The notes under the pieces: model-generated
Told to the model about the DNA's origin: nothing
Database searches by the model: none
The model's input: only the letters and a program-made list of their open reading frames with translations
DNA from: a virus
Reading direction: 5' to 3' (one strand)
Virus record (IMG/VR): IMGVR_UViG_3300035157_000415
Span: 1-23,104 of that record
DNA length: 23,104 nucleotides
Shown here: one piece after another, positions 1 through 12,000 of the stretch
How the letters are laid out: every line of letters begins with the position of its first letter
Numbering within the stretch: position 1 is the stretch's first letter
Position numbers and translations under genes: made by a program

Positions 1-3000
1 TTACATCGAAGTACTGCTGACAGAACTTACGAGTATAGCGGTTACCACCTGCATACATGTCAATTGCTAATGCATCAACGAAATATTCAATATCTCTCTT
101 ACATTTTGCATCTGAAGGAATAGAAGAGCTAGGATACTGCGTCTTCATATCATCAAATGCCATTCCAGCAATCATTGCTTTATTCTTCTGAATTAAGCGA
201 TATGCGTCTTTAAATCTACTCCAGTTGTTAGTAATAACATCTGAAGGGAAATAATAGTCAGGATAGTCAATTGCAATGCTTGCTTCGGCAAAATCGATGA
301 TTTCTTGCTTATTATTAGCAACGTTACGTTTTGCGTCTAAAAATCTGTTTCCAGCGATTCCGTGGAATGTAGAAACGGGGTTTCCATAATCTACGTCTTT
401 AGAAACGATTCTATCGCCAACTTCGATATTTCCGTTAGCAAGATTGGTATAAGTGATTTCTGTAGTTCTTACTTCTTCAAAATCAAGGAAATCAGCGTTA
501 ATACGCTCTTCATCATTATAAAGCTCTGTAGGAGTAATAGAAGACTGTGAAATGTCATCTAGGATAACATTTGGATTTTCAAGACTTACAAGACGCTCAA
601 ACAGTAATCCGAAGAAAGTAGACCCTCTATTAATGATTAATTCGTCAACAACCTCAGAAGTGATAGGATCAACGTATGGAGAGATAAATGTAATCTGTCC
701 AGCAATCTTAGAAGATGCAGAGTAGATATACTCGTTAAGTTTAAGATCAAAGATACCAGTCTCAAATTTAGCAGTACCTGAAGTCTTAGAAACAACTAGA
801 CGGTCATTTACAACACCATCGACAACGTTAGTCTCTTCAATGATAGCAGTGTCACCTTCAAGGTTAGTAACACTTTCACCGAATCTAAAGATAGTTTCAG
901 TGTTAACTAGAGTTACAGATTCAACTAGAGCAGAGAAGATTTCACCTCTTACAATTTCTTCGTTAAGTTGGAAGGTACCAGGACCGACATTAATAACATC
1001 AATATGATTCAATCCTGAATCAATTACAGTACCAAAAGCATCAGAGAATACACCTTGGACTGTTTGTCCTAAAGTTGGGAAAATACCGTAGTTAGATCCA
1101 CCACCAGAAGTGTAAAGTGCAATTCTGTAGATAGGTGTAGGAGTAACTCCTAAGATTCTATAGTTAACTTTAGATGCTGGTTTAGGTGGCTCAGAGAATA
1201 CTAAGTTAGGACCAACAACTTGATAAGATTCACCAGGTGCCTGAATAACACCGTTAAGTGTAATCATCAACTGATTCTGTTGGACAATTACTTGCTCACC
1301 TTCAACAGTAATTGGGAATTGCTTGTCTATACCATTAAACTGTGGTGAAATATCATCTAATTTCTTAACAATAGAAGTTAAGATTTCCTCAGAAGATGTC
1401 AAACGCTTCTTACGGAAGAGAACCTCGGTATTGTTGTAATCAGTATAGATTGGTTGTGCAGCACCAAATGATGTGATTTGGTTTACATTACTATAGTTGT
1501 TAATGTTAACCTGTTTAGTAAACTCAGTACCAATCTTACGTCCAGATACGTCCTTACCACCAGTCAGTTGTAACTGACCAAACATGTTGAAACCTGCTGG
1601 GTGGTTATTCTCAAGGACTTGAGTTTTCCACTCAGTAATTGGTGTTTCAGACTTAACAACATAAGAGAAATTCTGATAGAAGAAACTATCTTGAATCTTC
1701 TGGACAATCTCAGATGGTTTACCAATATCATCGATGAATCTACCTGGAGTTTCAGTTAGAGAACCAATATTCAATACACCACGAGCAATACTCAAGTTAT
1801 CGATAATACCAGATGCTTTAGAGATAATACCAGTTACCTTTTCACCTGCTTTCCAATCACCAGTATAATCAACAATCTTAAGAATCTTAGGACCTATTTG
1901 CCAACCAGTATTTGTAGAAACAATACCTGTAGCAGTAGAAGTTTCAACAGTAGATCCTTGGAATACTTCTTCACCTTCAAGGAATCTGGAGGTTTCTACA
2001 ACAGCAGTTGCTTTACCACCAAATACTTCAGTAAGAAGTGTCTGACGACCTTCACCTTGAGTTAGGAAGGTAATATAATCACCAGCTTGTGCTGATTGTA
2101 AAGTAAGACCAAATCTTATCTGGTCAGATTCAAGACCTGCTGCTTCACCAGCAATAGCATAGTAAACCTGTCCTTCAACCAAACTGGTTAAACCTGCGGT
2201 ACTTGGTTTTGGTAATTCACCAACTGTAGTACCAATTGTATCTGCCCTAAACTGAACTTCGGCACCAGTTGTAATACCGTGCGGGAAGTTAAATTGTAGA
2301 TAATTAAGGTCTAAGTTAACAACGTAGTTAAATTCTGATTTAAGAGTAACAGTTGGTTCAGAAGAGTAACCAGAACCAGGATTCTTAATGATAATCTCAT
2401 TAAGACGATTATTCTTAACAACTGCTTCAGCAGAAGCACCAGATCCACCACCACCTGTGATTACAACAGCAGGAGTTGAAGTATATCCAGAACCTGGATT
2501 TGTGATAGTAATCTGACTTAGAATTGAAGTATTAAAGAGTTGTAAGTTAACAGGGAATGTAATCTCTGGTTTTAGAGTATAGTCATGAGAATAACCGAAA
2601 CCAAATTCATTATTCTTCAGTCTCTTAATCTTACCAATATTAGTACCTGTTAAGAATACAGATGCACCTGTGCCTTCTTCTGGAATAACAACATTAACTG
2701 CACCACCAGAACCTGCTAACTGACTACCCAATATACCAGGAATAGCATCAATATCAATAGATGCAGTTGTATATCCTTTACCTGGGTCAGTTACAGCAAC
2801 GTTGGTTAGTGTGCCAGATCCAACAGTATCATCAACTTCAACGGTAACAGTACACTTAGCACCTTCACCATCTCCAGCGATAGGGACATCATAGTAAACA
2901 CCTGGAGCATATTCAGTACCACCAGAGGTAATAACAACCTTCTCAATCTGTCTGAATGATGCAATGTCACTAATGATAGGTAACTTCTGATAGAAACCAC

Positions 3001-6000
3001 CAGCAGATACCAGTTTAATACTATTGATAGGTCCAACTGCTCTTAGAGAAGTAGTTGAATAATAGGAATATGGATTATCAAATTCGTCGTTAATTATTTC
3101 AGCTGATTGTCTCTCTGGCTCTTTAAGTAGAGGGAATTTGAATTCAGTATCACTTACAATCTCAGAGATTGCAAAGGTACCATCGAAAGGAGTTGTGATA
3201 ACATCGATGAATGAATTCTCCCCAACAGGTGAATTAGCACCAACCCTAGATGGGTCAAAGTAGTAAGAGATATTAGTTACATCACCCAATACAGAGAATT
3301 TAACGAATGGGTAAGATCCACCACCAGAAGGAACACCAGGAGTACCAGACCTTTCAATGTTATTGAAAGAGTATTCTAGTTTATACTGGTTATCTTGAGA
3401 GAATGATAGGTAATATCCGAAGTTAGTTGTATCAGAGATATCAAAGACATACTGATGACTTCTAGTAAATTCTAATGTAGGATGCTTCGCATATATGTTA
3501 ATGTTACTAATAGCATTAGCATTAAATGCAGGATCATCTAGTGCAACTTCTCTAATACCAAATGTAAATTCTCTAGTGCCAATTACTTGGTCAACAAAGA
3601 AACTACCATTGAATTGTAAACCTTGGAATCCTTCAGTGAATAGAATATCACCTACTTTAAATCCATGAGCACTATTTGATGTGCAATAGATTTGATTAGT
3701 TCTGGCCGTTGCTGTGCGTATGAGGTCTTTTTCCAGACGAGCAGTAACAGTTATCTTCTTAACTGATGCAAACCCAGAGATAACAACACTCTTCTCATCT
3801 TCAGCAACAGTAACGTTACCAGAGTTAAGACTTACAACGTCTTCTGGAATATAAGTTGATCCAGGATGAATCTCTTGAATTTGGACTGAATAATTATTAC
3901 CTTGGTCATAAGGAAGATGTCTTGTATAAGTGGCAATGGATTCGCTAGTAGAAACGTGACTCCAAGTTACACCACCATCTGATGCATCTCCAGTATCATG
4001 AACAGGTGGTGTAGTGCCAGCAACTCCAGCACCACCCGATGCAACGGTATAAACGTTTAGTTTATGCCAAACTTTTTGTCCTTCAACATATAGAAGACCA
4101 CTATCCCATTCAGGCATATCCATGCCAAGATACTGAGGACGTGGATAAGGATGCTGAGTTAAATCAATAGTAAACTTACCTGCATCATCAATGAATGCCC
4201 AGTTGATTACGCCATCACTCTGGACACCAGCAGTATGTTCTGGAGTAATAGTACCAGAAGTACCAGCACCTTGTGCTTCGTAAATCTTCTTATCACTGTA
4301 TACTCTATCACCCTGAGCATATGCTGTACCTGCTGCCCAAGGAGATTCAGGCTCTTCAGTATTGAAATATGTACCAGCAATCTGGTTAACATCACCAACA
4401 TCAGTCCTATAACGGTCTGTGTTATTGAATGTACCGTAAATCTTACCAACTTTATACTTGGTGCCAACACCAGGATTTAATAGAGTTCCTGTTGGAACTT
4501 CTACAATGGTGCCATATGCTTGAGTTACACCAGCTGTGTTGAATTGTTGGATAATAGAACCCTTAGTCAACTTAATATCTTGACTGAAGGTAAACTCCAT
4601 TACATTATCAATCTTCTGATACAATGCATCACGCATGTAGAACTTACTGATTACATCAGCAGTAATGAGTAACTTCTTACCTTGTGGTGAAGGAATAGTA
4701 GAAGTCTTAGATGCATATTGATATTGTTTCTGCGTTAATGTGTATGTGCCAGGAATATAAGTGGAAGGTGCCTGAGACATATCCAATATCTGAAGACCAC
4801 CAGGACCTGCTTCCCATAATGTAATAGCACCAGCACTGAGAGCAACCCATGTAGTTTGAGTTGAAATATCAGTTAGAGCAAAATTAGTATACTTATCAAT
4901 TCCAGTAGCAGTATATGATCCACGACGACTGTGAAGTCTATCAAACTTAACTAAAGCAATATCAGAATCAGATGTGGTTACTGGAAGTTGGTCAGAAGGC
5001 ATTGTATATGCAGCAGTAGCATATGGTGCCTTATCATCAACTACAAGGTCATCAATCCAACCAATGAATGAGTTACCAGCTACAGGTCCAGAATACTTAC
5101 CAGCAATGGTCATATCCTGTAAACTAATATCAGATGTGCTCTGATAACTTACTTGTTGGTTACCATTAATGAATACTTCATAACGGTATAAACCAAGTGA
5201 CTCTTCTCTCTTCTGGAAGGTTACATGACACCAAGCAGCACCTGCAAATGCAGTCCAGTTAGTAGCAGAGGTAGAAACTGCAACCTCAACACTATTAACG
5301 TATAATACCCATTTCTCGAAGTTTGCACTATTTGAATCTCCATCAAGCTCAACTTGAATAGAATCTCCAGCAATAGGAGTTAAATCAAAGAATATTGGTT
5401 TGGTATTCTGTGCAGACTGTTGTGCAGTTGCTAGAGAGAACCAACCTTGGAAAGACCACTCAGGATTTTGAAGATTATAACCTGAAAGTTTAATTGGGCA
5501 AACTGCACTTAGTTTTAGTGCGGAAGTACCAAATCTGTAGAATGATGTATCTAATGATGCATCAGGTACAGAATAAATGTTGAATGTTGCTGTATTCTGC
5601 TTAGTGTTATCAAAGTCAATATCACCAGCAGTATCAAAACGATATGATGCTAATTGGTCAGATTGCTTACGATTAAGAGTAACAATGCAATCACCAGAGT
5701 TATCAACAACATGGTCTTTTGCTTGCCAACCAATGTTGACTGTATCATCAACTTTAGTTTCTGAGATAATACTACCATCATACTTCATGTAATGGATGAT
5801 AGAATAACGCTGATTCTGACTCTCTACTACATCACTGATAAGAGTATAGTTGCCAAATACGTCAACACTAATACCAGCATGATTGATTGAATCAATACTA
5901 CCAGAAACAGTAACAGTCTTAGTCCATTCCCATTGAGTATTAGCAGTTGCTAATGGGAATTTATTAATTTGAATGCTGTCAAACTTAGCAGCACCATTAT

Positions 6001-9000
6001 CATAGATGTCCCAAATAAGGACAACATCTTGATATTCGTCAATAACGAAACGTGGATTTCTTACATATCCACCAGTAACAGGGACTTGACGAATCCAACT
6101 AATTTCAATGTTTGCACCATCATAATAGAAGACACCAAATAATACATCATTATTTTCTTTGTTGACACCGACAAACATAAAGTTGTCATCAGATATCCAC
6201 TGAATTTGATGTAATTCCTCATCACCATCCTCAGATGCAATCTTACGTTTCTCAACTAAGTCTCCATCCAAGTCACACTGGATAACCCACATATCATTAG
6301 GATCTGGTGAGTTAGAATCAGTATAACCTGCAAGGTAGATATTCTTATCTTGGTCTAAGCAGATAGAAGTTACCCAATCTCTACGGGTGCTACCAGAGAT
6401 ACCTGCAATTGCTTTCTGCCATTTGAGGATACCATCAGGAGCATTAGCATTATTAAATCCAGACTCATATAGACCCATCCAAACATCAGGATTGAATGTA
6501 GCATTGTTGGGGTCATAATAATGTCCTGTGACATATATCATGTCATTCTCAAGACTTGAATCAAGATGCATTCTTGCAAATTCAAGTTTCTTCTGACCTA
6601 CGTTTTGAGGTATTAGAGTCCTTTCCCAAATGAGCTGACCTAGGTCATCAAACTTGGCAAGGAATGCTGCCATATCACCATCAGTCTCAGTGATACTACC
6701 GCAAATATAGGTATATCGGTCAGGTGATTGAATTGTATGATGTACATTAATTGTACCAGTTGCCTCATGGTATTCAGACAACCAATAACGAGTCTTTTTA
6801 AATTGCTGTGGATGTGATACTCTGATTTGAGGAGGATTATCTTCATCATAACCATTACCAGAGTTAATGATATTGACAGTTTCAACTTGACCTGTCATCT
6901 CACGTCTAATCTCTAGTTGAGCATCCTGTCCTTGAGGAGTGATAACCTCAAATGTTGGTGGAATATCTTCAACGTATCCACTACCTTCCTGAAGGACGTT
7001 AATTCTTTCAACACCTGCTACAACCTTAACACGGTAGACTTTATTGGTGTTATCAATGACAGGACGTGAGTTAACAATAACTTCATCTTGTTGACGAAGC
7101 TCATGTCCCTCTGATGTAGTAATATGACCATAGGGACGGTCACCAATCATCTCCTTATTATAAGAAACGATTTGTTGACCCTTAACAGATTCAATAAGTG
7201 CAGATGCACCAAAACCACCAGTACCTTCGTTATCGAAGAATACGGTGTCATTTACCTGATAAGATTCACCTGGATTCTCAACTACGAATCCGTCGATTTG
7301 AGCGTTTTCAAATTGGGTGGTTGTTTCAACTTCGATGTCAACTCTGGATTCCGTTGATACAGAAGGAAAGTAATCGTATATCTGTAGCGTTGCCTCCTCC
7401 GACATTTCAAGAATTTCTTGTTGCTCATCAGCATCAATAATTCCATCATTATTGGAGTCTTGAATTTCAAAGATTAAAGGATATCCTTCTATCTCAGTAG
7501 TAAGGACATCTGCTTCTTGGTTAGGTTGACGGTCAACATCAATGTCAACTTCAGCAAATGGGTCTCTATAACGGACAACACCTGATGGGATATTCTCCTG
7601 AGTTGCAACTTGAGAGAAGTTCCAATCATCTGGTAGTGAGTTAAACTGAGGACCCATAATATATGGGAATTGTGCTATACCTGCGTCACTACTGTCGATA
7701 GTGATAAAGTAGGCATATGTGCCCTCTGGATACTCAGGTGTTTTACAGAATCTACCGTTGTAATTGTCAAGGTCACCAGACTGGAAATCGTAATAATAGT
7801 CAGCAACAAACTGACCAGCAGGATAGGTACTAAGTGATGGACCATCTATACGAGCAGGGTTAGGATTAGTTGTTTCATCATATACAACATTAGTCTTTAA
7901 CTTATATGAGGTACGCATCCTTCTGATACCACTATTCTGGTCAGTAGGATCGATATATCCATAAGGACCATAAATTGGGTTACCATCATAAGCCCAACCT
8001 ATAATAGGAGAGTGCTTATAGTTGGATGCTAATTCTTGGAATTGTTGTGTAACAGGATTGAGGAATACGTTATCTCCAACAACATATCTCAATTCTTTAG
8101 GATCTGATAAGTGAGCATACTCACCACCAAACTGGTTGTTATATCCAGTGAATACATAACCACTTGCTATGTCATAATTGTCAGCAAGGTCAAATTCTAG
8201 GTTTCTATTCCACTGATATACAGTAGGTGTAAATGACGCTAATTGACCCACTGCTTCGAGTCTAACGGTGGTCATTCCTTGTGTATACCCAATACCCTTG
8301 TTGGTAATAGTTACACCTAATACACGACCTTTATCTTCTCCGATTGTGCCGATAGTTGCTCTAGCAATAGCACCAAATCCATCACCATTAATAATGACAT
8401 TAGGAGCAGTTGTATAAGAATTACCAGAGTTAATAATAGCGATAGATACGATTCTACCGTTAATAACGATTGGTTGTGCTAAAGCATTCTCACCAGAGTT
8501 AACTCTAACAGAAGGTAGAGAAGTATATCCTGTACCTGGATTAATAATACTGATGCTAGAAATAGCACCTCTAACGTTTGCAGTTGCTTCTGCTCCAGTA
8601 CCTCCACCACCTGTGATAGAAACACTAGGTTGTGATGTATAACCAGATCCTGGTTGCTCAACTAGAATTCTTGTTACTCTACCACCAGTAATAACTGCTT
8701 GAGCAGTAGCACCGATACCACCACCTCCAACAATGGATACTAGAGGTGATTCTGTGTAACCAGTACCTTCAGCAGTTACATCGAAACTTTGAAGACTACC
8801 ATTAACTATAACTTCAGCAACAGCACCAGATCCACCACCACCTGTAATTTCAAGGTTTGGTTTAGCACCAGCGTCATATCCTTCACCTACTTCATCTACA
8901 CTGATATTAGTGATAGGTCCAAACTGGACATACTCTTTAGACTTGTAAGACCAGATAGAAACACCATTAACCCAAGCACCAATTGAGGTACCTGCTGCAA

Positions 9001-12000
9001 CGTCTTTACGTTCGGAAATAGTCTGTACAAGTCGTGGGAAACGAAGAAGTTTCCTTTGGTTACCAGGAATAAGTGCAGATCCTGTAAAAGGTCCTATTTT
9101 GTAGTTTGGAAGACCAGATGCTGCAACATAAACGTATTCATCGTTAAAGAAGGAATTTTGGATGTTAGTAGTGAATTCACTAACAACTTTGTTGATTGAA
9201 GTAACAGTTGACTTACCTCTATTCAAATCAACGGAAAGTAGGATATTTCCTTGAGGAATAATCTCTGTAGGAGTTGCAATCTCATATGAGAAGGAATATG
9301 CGTCCAAACGAGATGTAACGACAAATGTGCCATTATAAACAACTGGGTTTGCACCATAGATGGTTACAGTGTCTTCAACGAGTAATCCATGTGGATTATC
9401 GCAAACAATAGTCGCAGTTTGGTTATTAACTCCTCCTGGGGTTACAGATGCAACTTGGATGAGTTTTTTAACGTTATATAACCAAGAACTCAATCTTTGG
9501 TCTTCTGCGGTCGATCCAAGGTTTGCAACCTTCAATTTATCGCCTTTTAGGTAATAACTACCCGTATTATCCAATACAGTCGTTCCAGCTTCGGCAATAC
9601 CCAAAATACGCAATTTACACTCTTGTGCAGTGCCTCTATTGGTATAAACGAAAATATCCGAGTAAATAATCGTACCAGGATCCCAATCTTCGACAAGTCC
9701 GTTTTTAGAGCGAGTACACTCGATAAATTGGTTTAAAGACTTCTCTTTATACTGAACTTGCTCATCATCGTTAAGAATGATGGTACCATTCCTCTCAGGC
9801 CATCCAATAGTCGAGTCAACGGTAATAATCTGCCCTGTAGTCGTTAATGGCTCTACAAGTTTGGTTTTGTAAGGAATTACGAAGGATCCTTCCAAAGTTT
9901 CTTCGGAAATCGCTAATTCGTAGATAACATCAGTACCTTCGATGATTGTGATGACATTTTCAATCAGAGCACTTGCATCTTTGACATTATTGTCTACTGG
10001 GTCGGTATATTGATTAACTTCAGAGTCAATTAGGTTTGAAGGGTCTCCAGAAATCAATTCTGCCCTTAAAACGGTATCTACAACCCAAGTAGCGTGAGAT
10101 GGACTAATAATCTCATCTTTTGGATAGTAAATATCGACTTCTTCACCAAATAGGATTTTAAAGAGGTATTGAGTCGCTAATTTAGTACCTTTTGAGATAT
10201 AGAAGTCAGTAATATTCTTAATTACCTGAACTGGGTCAATTGACGTAAAATCAATGTCAATAGTCGGTAAATACTGTCTCCTAAACTTATCGAAGACTTC
10301 TTTGATGAATAAAGAGTCTAAATTGACAACTGTCTGTCCACTATTATGATTTGACTGCCTTAGAGCAGCTTCACCAGCATAAATCTCGTTATGGAGGTTA
10401 TCATAAGCAACAGGACCTGAAACTCCTCTAGAACACTCCAAGAAAGCACTAGGAGCATATCCTATACCCTCTTCTAGGATATCAAAACCAGTAACTTGGT
10501 CAAATCCTACATCTACCGATGCTCTTGCCTTCTGAGGTTCAGCAATGTAGATTTTAGGTGGGAATTCAGTCGAATATCCAGTACCAAAGTTGGTAATGTT
10601 GATATCAGTGATTTCACCGTTAAAAATGGTGGCAGCAGCAGTAGCACCAGTACCGCCTACAGGTACACCGTAAGCATCCTTGCGATCATCAACAATATAG
10701 ACAGATGGAGCATCAGTATAACCCTGACCACCTGTTAACATCTCAATATTAGTAACAGAACCAGATGCAACAGTCACATCAAGGACTTGAGCACCAATTG
10801 GGTCGATTATCTGGACTCTAGGGACGGAAGTATAACCTTTACCACGATTAACTACGTTAATCTCATATAGTTGACCATCTTGGTTAATTTTTGCTATTGC
10901 TTGAGCATTGATACCGTCACCAGGTGCTGGATCAATGTAAACAGTTGGTGGATTACTATATCCGAGACCCATCTCGGTAACACCGATGCTACCGATGTTA
11001 ACTCTACCCTCACTATCGATAGTAGGTGCTGAAATCTTCGCTCCACCTGGATTCTGGAAAGAAATCGCAGGAATAAAGTCATAACCACTACCACTATTAG
11101 TAATAGTGATAGAATCAATCATACCAGTGGTGTCGTCAACGGTAAGCGACAGCTTCGCAGGTGTCCCGTTGGAGTTTGTAGGGGGAGCACACACTGGAAC
11201 GGGTGGATTATATGAGGTATAACCTTGACCACCGTCAATAAGGGTTATATCCTTAATTCCACCAATCAAAGACCTTGCTGTAGCACCACCACCGCTAGTT
11301 GATAGGATAGTTACCTTAGGGTTGAAGTCAATACGATATTTGCTACCACCTTCCTTGGGAATTAGTGCTGTAATCTGCCCTGAGTCGTCCACAGAAGCGA
11401 TTGCAGAGGCACCTGACCCATATTGGGGTGCGATATACTCTACAGAGCGAATATGGATAGAATCAGCAGCACCAATAGGATTATTGAAGACAACTCTGTC
11501 TTGGAAAACAGTATAATCAGTATATGGCTCCTGAAGACGATTATTCTTCTTAATAATCAATCCAATTTCAGAAGTTGGAGTATATGGTTGTGTATTTACT
11601 CGTAATGGATAATTTTTAGTATTCTGCCACTCTTCATAAGGAATAGCATCTGTAGTTTGGACTACTTGATCAGAATAACCAATCAAATAGGTAAGTTGAG
11701 TAAATTGACTATCGTCTGCACCTGTCCTCATTCTAGGAGGCTCAGTAAAACGAATATTTGACCCTTCTATGAAATAATCAACATTAGGCACCTTCATGTC
11801 ATTGTAAGTAATGACAATTAAGTGTTCAGCAGAAGGTGGAGCAACAGGAGTACCTAAGAATGATAATGGGAAGATGGTTTCAGTGCCATCAAACAAATCA
11901 AAGGGGTTTTCTAGTTGTTGCTTCTTCTTATTAAACTGACTAAACGAAATACCTGGAGTAATAATGACATCAGGACCACGAGTCACGTCTTCGTAGTAAA

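Noticed and set aside
362-550. Plus-strand frames within 1-12310, such as 362-550, 4235-4480, 5577-5792 and 9360-9554
   Set aside because: They lie opposite the giant gene, have low-complexity translations and no ribosome sites; they are antisense shadows.
4207-4470. Short minus-strand frames inside the giant gene (for example 2806-3036, 6061-6255, 10894-11118)
   Set aside because: All are in another frame (first base divisible by 3) and have leucine/methionine-rich shadow composition, while the giant frame reads as good protein throughout.
2340-11365. GxGY blocks as CRISPR or recent DNA tandem repeats
   Set aside because: Similarity is at protein level; nucleotide copies are strongly diverged and have no spacer-repeat regularity.
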